Shown: positions 20,701 to 28,644, counted from the first letter of the stretch. The stretch: 64,000 nt of DNA from Mycolicibacterium moriokaense (GCF_003201655.1 NZ_QJJU01000010.1:99782-163781), one strand, 5' to 3'. Numbers and translations: made by a program. Notes: a model not told the origin generated them from the letters alone.

Positions 20701-21016
20701 CCTCGATCAGTTCGTCGACTGGTTGATCGCGGCAGGAAACCCGATTCAACGCATCGACGACTACGCGGATTGGCTGACGCGCTTTGAAGCCGCGATGCGG
20801 GCATTGCCCGACAGACAGCGCCAACATTCGGAGCTGAAGCTGATCGAAGCGTTCAAGCCACCCTCGCCTGCTCTCCACAGCCCGGCGCTACCGGCTGACG
20901 TATTCCGCGACGGCGTGCGGAAGTCGTGCGTCGGATCGGACGGCGACATTCCGCATATATCGGCGGATTTGATCGGCAAGTATGTTGCCGACCTGCGACA
21001 ACTCGAGTTGTTATAG
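17783..21016 (+). CDS. Adenylation / carrier / thioester-reductase enzyme (carboxylic acid reductase-like)
   Basis: The 1077-residue three-module protein begins with an acyl-adenylating domain (about 1-535; AMP motif LYTSGTTGRPKGAV near 190, GQTETSG near 330, GWLHTGDLAAMDSRGY near 410, catalytic KVQKFLLRE near 520). A carrier domain follows (about 560-630) with the phosphopantetheine serine in VGGDSLSALK near 591. The C-terminus is an NADP-binding thioester-reductase domain (about 680-1077; TGATGYLGRFL, and Y-x3-K in YANSKWASE). By architecture it should load an acid as acyl-AMP, tether it and release it reductively as an aldehyde, like carboxylic acid reductases. It is about 100 residues shorter because its A domain is FadD-sized. 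The substrate is unknown; its place between steroid operons is suggestive only. Confidence 0.88.
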   Translation: MSDSSSLLTTAEWTAEDSFPILELTVGGLLRETAARAPDAVALVTGMPEAADRRRWTYAELLEESERAARALLGRFAPGDRVAVWANNVPEWVFLELAAGLAGITLVTVNPVLRAEEVAYVLHHSRSDGIFYVPEFQGLRMAETLEEIEGELPALREKVSFADWEAFCAGGSPTQPLPDVDPGAAAQILYTSGTTGRPKGAVLHHRGVVNSARVYVDALNTHGMVQVCGMPLFHIVGCGLTVLGTIASAGTLVLMPYFDPGLLIQLLEEERGECFFGVPTMLIACLEHPSLADTDVSSVRIIVAAGAPVLPALVSRLEDAFDARLCIGFGQTETSGCVTLVLPDDEPEERYNSIGKAVAQTDMKVIDPATGETVGPDVDGELCTRGYFVMKGYFDNPDATAAAIDADGWLHTGDLAAMDSRGYCRITGRLKDMIIRGGENIYPREIEQVLFEHGDVADVAVVGVPDTTWGEQVVAFVRPAEGRSPDPDRLREYCHERLAPHKVPLHWLTVDEFPTTPSGKVQKFLLREKFAANTAVPAASAEDQEELLASLRNGGADQPVPEAVQLAIRATLGCRPEELSGGTRFIDVGGDSLSALKISRLLEEIFDTEVPVGVIINPTNDLDRLANYVEKNRSNGRTRTTFASVHGRSTSEVHASDLTLDKFIDSQILADVANLGRPSGAPQTVLLTGATGYLGRFLCMEWLKRLSQTGGTLLCIARGRDPGAARERIAAALDRGDPDLTREFQTLAADHLEVLAGDVDEPNLGLDVATWNRLADKVDLIVHPAALVNHVLSYRQLFGANVVGTAEVIRLALTSKLKPLNYVSTVAVAFNGDDVLGEDVDIRAASAVRKIDDTYANGYANSKWASEVLIREAHALCGLPGAVFRCDMILAHSRYAGQLNVSDLFTRLMLSLVATGIAPRSFYEFDGHGHGARAHYDGLPVDFIAEAITTLGANATDGFHTYNVVNPHDDGISLDQFVDWLIAAGNPIQRIDDYADWLTRFEAAMRALPDRQRQHSELKLIEAFKPPSPALHSPALPADVFRDGVRKSCVGSDGDIPHISADLIGKYVADLRQLELL

Positions 21017-21028
21017 ACGCCGCTTGGC

Positions 21029-21946
21029 CTAGGCGCCGTACACCGGAACGGGTGGACGGGCCTTGCCGAGTAGATCGTTGACGACCGGGCCGAGCTCGGC
21101 CGGATCCCACTGTGCGCCCTTGTCGACCTGCGGTCCGTGGGCCCAGCCTTCGGCCACGCGGACGATGCCGCCCTCGACCTCGAACATCTTTCCTGTCACG
21201 TCACGGGACTCGACACTGCCGAGCCAAACCACCAGCGGCGAAATGTTTTCCGGTGCCATCGCGTCGAAATCGGCGTCCTGGGTCGACATCATCTCGGCGA
21301 AGACGGTCTCGGTCATCCGGGTCCGCGCCGACGGCGCGATCGCGTTAACGGTGACGCCGTAGCGGCCCATCTCCGCGGCGGCCACAAGCGTCATCGCCGC
21401 GATGCCCGCCTTGGCGGCGCTGTAGTTGGCCTGCCCCACACTGCCCTGAAGGCCCGCACCGGAGCTGGTGTTGATGATCCGGGCGTTCAGGGAATCGGGT
21501 GAAGCGTTGCCCTCCTTAACCAATCCGCGCCAGTAGGCGGCGGCGTGCCGCATGGTGGCGAAGTGACCTTTGAGGTGGACGGCGATGACGGCGTCGAACT
21601 CGTCCTCGCTCGTATTCGCGAACATCCGGTCTCGGACGATGCCGGCATTGTTGACCAGAACGTCCAACCCGCCGAACGTGTCGACCGCCGTCTGGACGAG
21701 GCCCTCTGCCTGCGCCCAGTCGGCGACGTTCGCGCCACTGGTGACGGCTTCGCCTCCTGCGGCGGTGATCTCGTCGACGACCCCCTGCGCTGCGCTGCCA
21801 CCACCGGCGGGCGAGCCGTCAAGCCCGACACCGATGTCGTTGACCACGACGCGCGCACCTTCGGCGGCGAACGCCAGAGCATGTGCCCGTCCGATGCCTC
21901 CACCGGCACCCGTCACGATGACCACGCGGCCGTCGAGCAATCCCAT
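21029..21946 (-). CDS. Short-chain dehydrogenase (Rv3548c-like)
   Basis: The 305-residue classical SDR has the cofactor motif VTGAGGGIGRAHA at residues 11-23 and NNAG near 96. The active-site serine is in INTSSGAG near 167, followed by YSAAK near 180. The C-terminal extension of about 40 residues (GWAHGPQVDKGAQWDPAELGPVVNDLL) resembles the hydroxyacyl-CoA dehydrogenase SDRs of multifunctional enzyme type 2. It is syntenic with Rv3548c in the KstR2 regulon, where two adjacent SDRs precede echA20. Its exact ring C/D step is not established. It lies 16 nt behind the next SDR on the same strand and is convergent with the CAR-like gene. Confidence 0.88.
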   Translation of the reverse strand: MGLLDGRVVIVTGAGGGIGRAHALAFAAEGARVVVNDIGVGLDGSPAGGGSAAQGVVDEITAAGGEAVTSGANVADWAQAEGLVQTAVDTFGGLDVLVNNAGIVRDRMFANTSEDEFDAVIAVHLKGHFATMRHAAAYWRGLVKEGNASPDSLNARIINTSSGAGLQGSVGQANYSAAKAGIAAMTLVAAAEMGRYGVTVNAIAPSARTRMTETVFAEMMSTQDADFDAMAPENISPLVVWLGSVESRDVTGKMFEVEGGIVRVAEGWAHGPQVDKGAQWDPAELGPVVNDLLGKARPPVPVYGA

Positions 21947-21962
21947 CCTGTTGTCTCCTTAG

Positions 21963-22736
21963 CTATTTGATGTCTGCGGTCGTGGTTGCCAGGTAGTGCG
22001 GCGGCTCGCCGCCGCCGTGCACCTCCAGCGACGCGCCGCTGATATAGGACGCGGCGTCGGACGCCAGGAAGGCGGCGGCCCAACCGACATCGGCGGGTTT
22101 GGCCAACCTGCCGAGCGGCACATTCTTCGAAATCGCGGCAATCGAGTCGGCATCACCGTAGAACAGTTCGGACTGCTCCGTCTCGACCATGCCGACCACG
22201 ACGGAGTTGATCCTCACCTTCGGCCCCCACTCGACTGCCAGTGTGGCCGTGAGGCTTTCGACACCGGCCTTGGCTGCGCCGTATGCGCCTGTGCCGGGGC
22301 TTGGCCTGCGCCCACTGACGCTACCGACGTTGACGATCGATCCGCCTCGCGCCTGGGTCTGCATGTGCCTGTTGGCGTGCTGAGAAACCGAAAGCGGCCC
22401 AAACAGATTGAGCTCGATGATCTTCCTGCTGAACTTCGCGCTCGCATCCGCGGTGAGGACGTACGGCGATCCGCCCGCGTTGTTCACCACCACATCGAGG
22501 CGGCCGTGACGCTCCACGATCGCGTCGACCATCGCCGCTACCGCGTCGTCGTCCCGCACGTCGCAGGCATGGAACTCGTACGGCACTCCCTCCACAGCGC
22601 GGCGGGCGCACGTCACCACGGTCGCGCCCTGGTCGGCGAAGACCGCGCTGATTCCGGCGCCCACTCCACGGACTCCGCCGGTCACCAGAACGACCCTGTC
22701 CTTGAGGCCCAGGTTTATTTCTGAGGGGTCGGTCAC
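21963..22736 (-). CDS. Short-chain dehydrogenase (Rv3549c-like)
   Basis: The 257-residue SDR starts at GTG 22736 (VTDPSEINLG), 15 nt from the KstR2 box; the longer frame from 22799 would translate through the operator and is rejected. It has VTGGVRGVGAGIS for the nucleotide, NNAGGSPYV, the serine in VGSVSGRRP and YGAAKAG for the Tyr/Lys pair. The C-terminus SLEVHGGGEPPHYL is family-typical. It leads the two-gene minus-strand unit of the KstR2 regulon. A dehydrogenase acting on a hydroxy-indane intermediate is likely from context; the substrate is unproven. Confidence 0.88.
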   Translation of the reverse strand: MTDPSEINLGLKDRVVLVTGGVRGVGAGISAVFADQGATVVTCARRAVEGVPYEFHACDVRDDDAVAAMVDAIVERHGRLDVVVNNAGGSPYVLTADASAKFSRKIIELNLFGPLSVSQHANRHMQTQARGGSIVNVGSVSGRRPSPGTGAYGAAKAGVESLTATLAVEWGPKVRINSVVVGMVETEQSELFYGDADSIAAISKNVPLGRLAKPADVGWAAAFLASDAASYISGASLEVHGGGEPPHYLATTTADIK

Positions 22737-22751
22737 CGTGCTAGGGTACCA

Positions 22752-22765
22752 AGCAAGTGCTTGCT
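22752..22765. promoter_or_regulatory. KstR2 operator (SDR pair / echA20)
   Basis: AGCAAGTGCTTGCT matches AnCAAGnnCTTGnT exactly, within a perfect 16-nt palindrome (22751-22766). It controls the divergent SDR pair and the echA20-ipdABC run. Confidence 0.93.
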
Positions 22766-22792
22766 TAGGTAGCGACCCTGGAGTAACTGCGC

Positions 22793-23551
22793 ATGACAAT
22801 CACCACTAAGACTGTCGAGCCGGGCATCGTCTCGGTCACCGTCGACTATCCAAAGGTCAACGCGATCCCGTCGAAAGGCTGGTTCGAGCTCGGCGACGCG
22901 ATCACCGCCGCGGGGCGCGACAGGAGCACCCATGTGGTGATCCTGCGAGCCGAGGGGCGTGGCTTCAACGCGGGCGTCGACATCAAGGAGATGCAAAACA
23001 CGGAGGGCTTCACCGCGCTCATCGACGCCAACCGTGGTTGCTTCCACGCGTTCCGCGCGGTGTACGAGTGCGAGGTGCCGGTGGTCGCGGCGGTCAACGG
23101 CTTCTGCGTGGGCGGCGGCATCGGCCTGATCGGCAACGCCGACGTGATCGTCGCCTCCGACGACGCGACGTTCGGGCTGCCAGAGGTGGAGCGCGGTGCG
23201 CTCGGCGCGGCCACCCACCTGTCCCGGCTGGTGCCGCAGCACATGATGCGCAGGCTGTTCTTCACCGCTGCCACCGTCGACGCCGCTACGCTGCACCACT
23301 TCGGCTCGGTACACGAGGTGGTGCCGCGCGCTGAACTGGACGAGGCGGCGCTGCGGGTGGCCCGCGACATCGCGGTCAAGGACACCCGGGTGATCCGCGC
23401 CGCGAAGGAGGCTCTGAACTTGATCGACGTCCAGCGGGTCAACTCCAGTTACCGCATGGAGCAAGGCTTTACGTTCGAGCTCAACCTCGCTGGGGTGGCT
23501 GACGAACACCGTGACGCGTTCGCAGGCACGTCCAAGAAGGAGAAGGCGTGA
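22793..23551 (+). CDS. echA20: Crotonase-family ring C hydrolase EchA20
   Basis: EchA20 opens ring C of the steroid-derived indane CoA ester (HIEC-CoA to COCHEA-CoA) in the HIP pathway. The 252-residue crotonase has oxyanion-hole segments AEGRGFNAGVDIKEM near residue 60 and GGGIGLIGNADVIVA near 107. The LPEVERGALGAATHL stretch lies near the active site. It starts at ATG 22793, 27 nt past the KstR2 box. The stop overlaps the ipdA GTG by 4 nt, and all genes to ipdC are coupled. Confidence 0.95.
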   Translation: MTITTKTVEPGIVSVTVDYPKVNAIPSKGWFELGDAITAAGRDRSTHVVILRAEGRGFNAGVDIKEMQNTEGFTALIDANRGCFHAFRAVYECEVPVVAAVNGFCVGGGIGLIGNADVIVASDDATFGLPEVERGALGAATHLSRLVPQHMMRRLFFTAATVDAATLHHFGSVHEVVPRAELDEAALRVARDIAVKDTRVIRAAKEALNLIDVQRVNSSYRMEQGFTFELNLAGVADEHRDAFAGTSKKEKA

Positions 23552-24438
23552 GCGACAAGCGAACCACCCTGGACGAGGCCGTCGCCGAGCTGCGCGACGG
23601 CATGACCATCGGCATCGGCGGCTGGGGTTCCCGGCGCAAGCCGATGGCTTTTGTGCGGGCCATCCTTAGGACGGGCGTCAAGGATCTTACGGTCGTCACC
23701 TATGGCGGACCCGACATCGGGCTGCTGTGCTCGGCGGGCAAGGTGAAGCGGGTGTACTACGGCTTCGTGTCGCTGGACTCGCCGCCGTTCTACGACCCCT
23801 GGTTCTCCAAGGCGCGTACGTCGGGTGCGATCGAGTCCCGTGAGATGGACGAGGGCATGGTGCGCTGTGGGTTGCAGGCCGCGGCGCAGCGGCTGCCGTT
23901 TCTGCCGATCCGCGCCGGGCTTGGGAGTGACGTGCGCGCATTCTGGGGTGACGAACTCAAGACGGTGAAGTCGCCGTATCCCACCGAAGGTGGCTTCGAA
24001 GAGCTCATCGCAATGCCTGCGCTGAATCTCGATGCCGCATTCGTGCACATGAATCTCGGTGACGCGCAGGGCAATGCGGCCTACACCGGCATCGACCCCT
24101 ACTTCGATGACCTGTTCCTGATGGCCGCCGAGAAGCGCTTCCTTTCGGTCGAGCGGGTGGTGCCCACCGACGAGCTCGTCAAGGCCGTCCCCCCGCAGAC
24201 GCTGCTGATCAATCGGATGATGGTGGACGCCGTCGTCGAGACCCCAAATGGCGCCCACTTCACGACTGCCGAGCCGGACTACCGCCGCGACGAGAAGTTC
24301 CAGCGGCACTACGCCGAAGCCGCCGCGTCCGACGAGACGTGGCAACAGTTCGTCGCTACGTATCTTTCCGGCAGCGAGGCCGACTACCAGGCCGCGGTGC
24401 GGAAGTTCGCCGAGGACCAGAAGGGGGATGCTAAGTGA
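23548..24438 (+). CDS. ipdA: COCHEA-CoA hydrolase subunit alpha
   Basis: IpdA and IpdB form a class I CoA-transferase-like heterotetramer that instead hydrolyses the last carbon ring (ring D) of the steroid nucleus in COCHEA-CoA. The 296-residue alpha subunit starts at GTG 23548 in a 4-nt overlap with echA20. It shows the family glycine-rich TIGIGGWGSRRKP near residue 26, VTYGGPDIGLL near 52, and NLDAAFVHMNLGDAQGNAAY near 165. The context (echA20, ipdB, ipdC) matches M. tuberculosis Rv3550-Rv3553. Confidence 0.96.
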   Translation: MSDKRTTLDEAVAELRDGMTIGIGGWGSRRKPMAFVRAILRTGVKDLTVVTYGGPDIGLLCSAGKVKRVYYGFVSLDSPPFYDPWFSKARTSGAIESREMDEGMVRCGLQAAAQRLPFLPIRAGLGSDVRAFWGDELKTVKSPYPTEGGFEELIAMPALNLDAAFVHMNLGDAQGNAAYTGIDPYFDDLFLMAAEKRFLSVERVVPTDELVKAVPPQTLLINRMMVDAVVETPNGAHFTTAEPDYRRDEKFQRHYAEAAASDETWQQFVATYLSGSEADYQAAVRKFAEDQKGDAK

Positions 24439-25181
24439 TGTCCGTGACCCGTGCCGAAGTGTGCTCCGTCGCATGCGCCGAACTGTTTCGCGACGCTGGC
24501 GAGATCATGGTCAGCCCGATGGCGACAATGGTCGCGATCGGGGCCCGGCTGGCGCGGCTGACCTTCTCGCCCGACATCCTGCTGACCGACGGCGAGGCCC
24601 GACTGCTGGCCGACACACCCGCCGTCGGCGTCGTCGGCGCGATCGAGGGCTGGATGCCGTTCGGGCGCGTGTTCGAGACGCTGGCCTGGGGGCGGCGCCA
24701 TGTCGTCATGGGCGCCAACCAGATTGACCGCTACGGCAACCAGAACCTGTCGGCGTTCGGACCTCTGCAACACCCGACCCGGCAGATGTTCGGTGTGCGC
24801 GGCGCACCGGGCAACACCATCAATCACGCGACGAGCTACTGGGTCGGCAACCACTCCAAGCGGGTATTCGGCGACTCTGTCGACGTGGTCTCTGGCATCG
24901 GCTGGGACAAGGTGGATCCGGACAATCCGGCGTACCGCTTCGTCAACGTCTACAGGGTGGTGTCCAATCTCGGCGTCTTCGACTTCAATGGGCCCGACCA
25001 TCAGATGCGTGCGGTGTCGCTGCATCCGGGTATCACACCCGAAGAGGTGCGGGAGAACACCTCATTCGAGGTGCACGACCTGGACTCGGCCGAAGCAACC
25101 CGGCTGCCGACAGAGCGCGAGCTGGAGTTGATCCGCACGCAGATTGATCCGAAGTCGCTGCGGGACAAGGAAGTACGATGA
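24438..25181 (+). CDS. ipdB: COCHEA-CoA hydrolase subunit beta
   Basis: The 247-residue beta subunit of the IpdAB ring-opening hydrolase starts at ATG 24438, sharing one base with the ipdA stop (TGATG); a GTG one codon earlier is possible. Visible are LLTDGEARLLADTPAVG, GANQIDRYGNQNLSAFG near residue 93, and GAPGNTINHATSYWVG near 122, all typical of the CoA-transferase family I beta subunit. It overlaps ipdC by 4 nt (ATGA). Its co-occurrence and order with ipdA are invariant in actinobacterial steroid degraders as far as I know. Confidence 0.95.
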   Translation: MSVTRAEVCSVACAELFRDAGEIMVSPMATMVAIGARLARLTFSPDILLTDGEARLLADTPAVGVVGAIEGWMPFGRVFETLAWGRRHVVMGANQIDRYGNQNLSAFGPLQHPTRQMFGVRGAPGNTINHATSYWVGNHSKRVFGDSVDVVSGIGWDKVDPDNPAYRFVNVYRVVSNLGVFDFNGPDHQMRAVSLHPGITPEEVRENTSFEVHDLDSAEATRLPTERELELIRTQIDPKSLRDKEVR

Positions 25182-26239
25182 GCAGGCTACGCACACCGCT
25201 GACCGAGCTGGTCGGCATCGAGCATCCGGTGGTACAGACCGGGATGGGCTGGGTGGCGGGTGCGCGGCTGGTGTCGGCGACCGCCAACGCAGGCGGCCTC
25301 GGCATCCTGGCGTCGGCGACCATGACGCTGGACGAGCTTCAGACCGCGGTCACCAAGGTCAAGGCGGCGACGGACAAGCCATTCGGCATCAACATCCGCG
25401 CCGACGCAGGTGATGCGAACGACCGCATCGACCTGCTGATCCGTGAAGGCGTCAAGGTGGCGTCGTTCGCGCTGGCACCGAAGCCGGACCTGATCGCAAA
25501 GCTCAAAGAGGCAGGCGTGGTGGTGATTCCGTCGGTCGGTTTGGCCAAGCATGCCAAGAAGGTCGCCGGCTGGGGCGCCGACGCGGTGATCGTCCAGGGT
25601 GGCGAGGGCGGCGGCCATACCGGTCCGATCGCCACGACGCTGTTGTTGCCTTCGGTGCTCGACGCGGTGGACATTCCGGTCGTGGCCGCCGGCGGGTTCT
25701 TCGATGGCCGCGGGTTGGCCGCGGCGCTGTCCTACGGCGCCGCAGGCGTGGCGATGGGCACGCGCTTCCTGCTGACGTCGGATTCGACGGTGCCCGACTC
25801 GGTCAAGCAGCGCTACCTGGAGGCTGCGCTCGATGGCACCGTGGTGTCGACGCGCGTCGACGGCATGCCGCACCGAGTACTGCGCACGGGGCTGGTCGAG
25901 AAGCTGGAAAGCGGCTCGCCGATTCGCGGATTCACTGCCGCGGTGCGCAACGCACAGAAGTTCAAGAAGATGTCCGGCATGACGTGGCGGTCGATGGTCA
26001 GCGACGGCCTCGAGATGCGCCACGGCAAGGAACTGACCTGGTCGCAGGTGGTGATGGCGGCCAACACCCCGATGCTGTTGAAGGCCGGGTTGGTCGAGGG
26101 CAACACCGACGCGGGCGTGCTGGCATCGGGGCAGGTCGCGGGCATTCTCGACGATCTGCCGTCGTGCGCCGAGCTGATCGAGTCGATCGTCAACGATGCG
26201 GTCAAGCATCTACAGGCGGCGGCCTCGCTCGTCACCTGA
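25178..26239 (+). CDS. ipdC: FMN-dependent oxidoreductase IpdC (NMO/2-NPD family)
   Basis: The 353-residue TIM-barrel flavoprotein belongs to the nitronate monooxygenase/2-nitropropane dioxygenase superfamily. IpdC takes part in desaturating the C/D-ring CoA intermediate before EchA20. Visible are VQTGMGWVAGARLVSATANAGGLG-type N-terminal strand residues (positions 17-40), FGINIRAD near 70, the phosphate-binding VQGGEGGGHTG near 142, and AAGGFFDGRGLAAALSYGA near 170. It starts at ATG 25178 overlapping ipdB. It ends 57 nt before the alcohol dehydrogenase, so read-through from the KstR2 promoter is possible. Confidence 0.94.
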   Translation: MSRLRTPLTELVGIEHPVVQTGMGWVAGARLVSATANAGGLGILASATMTLDELQTAVTKVKAATDKPFGINIRADAGDANDRIDLLIREGVKVASFALAPKPDLIAKLKEAGVVVIPSVGLAKHAKKVAGWGADAVIVQGGEGGGHTGPIATTLLLPSVLDAVDIPVVAAGGFFDGRGLAAALSYGAAGVAMGTRFLLTSDSTVPDSVKQRYLEAALDGTVVSTRVDGMPHRVLRTGLVEKLESGSPIRGFTAAVRNAQKFKKMSGMTWRSMVSDGLEMRHGKELTWSQVVMAANTPMLLKAGLVEGNTDAGVLASGQVAGILDDLPSCAELIESIVNDAVKHLQAAASLVT

Positions 26240-26296
26240 TCAATAGCGATTCGGATTCCGCGTCATCCAGACGGCTTCCTACCTAGGGTGACTGCC

Positions 26297-27412
26297 ATGA
26301 AGATGAGTGCCGCTGTGTTGTGGGAGGTCAATGGCGACTGGAGTGTCGAGGAGGTCGACCTCGACGGCCCGAAGGACGGCGAGGTGCTGGTGTCCTTCGA
26401 GGCCACCGGCCTTTGCCATTCCGACCATCACGTCCGCACCGGCGACCTCGCCGGGGTGCCGATGCCCATCATCGGCGGCCACGAGGGCGCGGGCATCGTG
26501 CAGGAGGTCGGACCCGGCGTGCGTGACTTGACGGTTGGTGACCACGTCGTGGCATCCTTCCTGCCGGCATGTGGACGCTGCCGCTGGTGCGCGACCGGAC
26601 ACCAGAACCTGTGTGACCTTGGCGCACTCATCTTGGCCGGGACACAGATCGACGGCACGTACCGGCGGCATGCGCGGGGCCAGGACGTCGGCGCTGCATC
26701 ACTGCTGGGTACCTTCGCCCAGTACGGCACGGTGCCAGAGGCGTCGGTGGTCAAGATCGACGAAGACCTGCCGCTGTCGCGGGCCTGCCTCCTCGGCTGC
26801 GGGGTCACCACCGGCTGGGGCTCTGCGGTCAACACCGCCGACGTCACGCCGGGCGACACGGTTGTGGTGATCGGCTGCGGCGGTATCGGCAGTGGTGCGA
26901 TCCAGGGCGCGCGGCTTGCCGGCGCGGAGAAGATCGTTGTGGTCGACATTGTCGAAGACAAGCGCGACAAGGCTTTCCAGTTCGGTGCCACGCATTTCGT
27001 CACTTCTATGCCTGAGGCCACGGCGTTGGTGGCGGAGTTGACCAAAGGAGTGATGGCGGACTCCGCGCTGCTGACCGTCGGGGTGGCAGAGGGCCCGATG
27101 ATCGGCGAGGCACTCGACATCGTCCGGAAGGGCGGCGCGGTGGTGCTGACGGCGATCGCGTCGATGGCCGACGTGACACCGACGCTGCCGATGGCGTTCT
27201 TCACGCTCTTCCAGAAGCGCCTGCTCGGCAGCCTCTACGGCGAGGCCAACCCCCGTGCGGACATCCCCCGGCTGCTCAGCCTCTACCGCGAGGGCAAGCT
27301 ACTGCTCGACGAGACAGTCACGGCCGAGTACAAGCTCAACGACATCAACGAGGCCTACGACGACATGCTCGCAGGCCGCAACATCCGCGGCGTCGTCATC
27401 CACGACCACTAA
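26297..27412 (+). CDS. Zn-dependent alcohol dehydrogenase, NDMA-dependent type
   Basis: The 371-residue medium-chain dehydrogenase has a catalytic zinc site in GLCHSDHH near residue 37 and GGHEGAGIV near 62. The structural zinc motif C-x2-C-x2-C-x7-C is in CGRCRWCATGHQNLC near 91. The coenzyme motif is VVVIGCGGIGSGAIQGA near 194. Such enzymes in actinobacteria hold the nicotinamide tightly and often need an artificial acceptor such as NDMA in vitro (mycofactocin-linked in vivo). I start at ATG 26297 with AGGG about 9 nt upstream; GTG 26288 is an alternative. M. tuberculosis has fdxB at this position instead. No mycofactocin genes are visible here. Confidence 0.85.
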   Translation: MKMSAAVLWEVNGDWSVEEVDLDGPKDGEVLVSFEATGLCHSDHHVRTGDLAGVPMPIIGGHEGAGIVQEVGPGVRDLTVGDHVVASFLPACGRCRWCATGHQNLCDLGALILAGTQIDGTYRRHARGQDVGAASLLGTFAQYGTVPEASVVKIDEDLPLSRACLLGCGVTTGWGSAVNTADVTPGDTVVVIGCGGIGSGAIQGARLAGAEKIVVVDIVEDKRDKAFQFGATHFVTSMPEATALVAELTKGVMADSALLTVGVAEGPMIGEALDIVRKGGAVVLTAIASMADVTPTLPMAFFTLFQKRLLGSLYGEANPRADIPRLLSLYREGKLLLDETVTAEYKLNDINEAYDDMLAGRNIRGVVIHDH

Positions 27413-27422
27413 CTTATTGCGC

Positions 27423-27477
27423 GAGCAGACGCAAAAGGCCCCGAAATTCGCGTGCCAGGGTGCGTTTACGTCTGCTC
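27423..27477. terminator. Long inverted repeat between convergent adh and fadA6
   Basis: GAGCAGACG (27423-27431) and CGTCTGCTC (27469-27477) are perfect 9-nt arms; a further partial pairing (GCAAA with GCGTTT) extends inward. It lies 10 nt from each convergent stop codon, an ideal place for a bidirectional terminator. The element resembles a palindrome I recall from many mycobacterial intergenic ends. Confidence 0.65.
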
Positions 27478-27486
27478 CCCGGAGAA

Positions 27487-28644
27487 CTACAACCGTTCGA
27501 TGATGGTCACGTTGGCGGTGCCGCCGCCCTCGCACATCGTCTGCAAGCCGTAGCGACCGCCGGTGCGCTCCAACGTGTTCAGCATGGTGGCGAACAGCTT
27601 CGCGCCTGTCGCACCGAGGGGATGACCGAGCGCGATCGCACCGCCGCTGGGGTTGACCTTCGCGTGGTCGGCCTTCGTCTCCTTGAGCCACGCCATGACG
27701 ACGGGCGCGAACGCCTCGTTGATCTCGACGGTGTCGATGTCCTCGATCGACAGGCCCGTCTTCTCCAACGCGTAGTGCGTCGCGGGAATCGGCCCCGTCA
27801 GCATGAACACCGGGTCCGCGCCACGGGCGCTGATGTGGTGGATACGGGCGCGCGGCTTGAGCCCGTGGTCCTTGACGGCTTGCTCAGACGCCAGCAGCAC
27901 CGCGCTGGCCCCGTCGGAGATCTGGCTGGCCATCGCGGCGGTCAACCTGCCGCCGTCGACGAGCGTCTTGAGGCCCGCCATCTTCTCAAGCGAAGTGTCG
28001 CGCGGGCCCTCGTCGGTGACGAACCCGTCGACGGGGATGATCTCGTTCTCGAAGTACCCGGACCGGATCGCTTCCTGCGCGCGCTGGTGGCTGGCGAGTG
28101 AGTACTCCTCCATCTCCTCGCGCGAGATGTTCCACTTCTCGGCGATCAACTCCGAGCCACGGAACTGCGAGATCTCCTGATCGCCATAGCGATGCAGCCA
28201 ACTCTTGGATTCGTTCGTCGGCGAGGTGAACCCGAATTGTTCGCCGACGATCATCGCCGACGAAATCGGGATCTGGCTCATGTTCTGCATGCCGCCCGCC
28301 ACGATCAGGTCGGCGGTACCGGACATGATCGCCTGTGCGCCAAAGGAAATGGCCTGCTGACTCGAACCGCACTGCCGGTCCACGGTGACACCTGGCACCT
28401 CTTCCGGATATCCAGCGGCCAGCCACGACAGTCTGGCGATGTTGCCCGCCTGGCCTCCGATGGCATCGACGCAGCCCGCGATCACGTCGTCGACAGCGCC
28501 TGGATCGACGTCGACGCGGTCGAACAGGCCGCGCCATCCCGCGGCTCCGAGGTCGACGGGATGCACGCCGGCCAGCGATCCGTTTCGCTTGCCGACGGCG
28601 GTGCGGACAGCGTCGATGACGTAGGCCTGTGAAGTTCCAGTCAT
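27487..28644 (-). CDS. fadA6: Thiolase FadA6 of the ring C/D pathway
   Basis: FadA6 thiolytically cleaves the 3-keto CoA ester derived from the opened rings C/D. The 385-residue thiolase has the nucleophile in TVDRQCGSSQQAISFG (Cys near residue 91), GHPLGATGAKLF with catalytic His near 344, and CEGGGTANVTI near 374. It starts at ATG 28644, overlapping the kstR2 stop by 4 nt, so repressor and enzyme are co-transcribed. Regulation is by the KstR2 box at 29268. Confidence 0.95.
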   Translation of the reverse strand: MTGTSQAYVIDAVRTAVGKRNGSLAGVHPVDLGAAGWRGLFDRVDVDPGAVDDVIAGCVDAIGGQAGNIARLSWLAAGYPEEVPGVTVDRQCGSSQQAISFGAQAIMSGTADLIVAGGMQNMSQIPISSAMIVGEQFGFTSPTNESKSWLHRYGDQEISQFRGSELIAEKWNISREEMEEYSLASHQRAQEAIRSGYFENEIIPVDGFVTDEGPRDTSLEKMAGLKTLVDGGRLTAAMASQISDGASAVLLASEQAVKDHGLKPRARIHHISARGADPVFMLTGPIPATHYALEKTGLSIEDIDTVEINEAFAPVVMAWLKETKADHAKVNPSGGAIALGHPLGATGAKLFATMLNTLERTGGRYGLQTMCEGGGTANVTIIERL

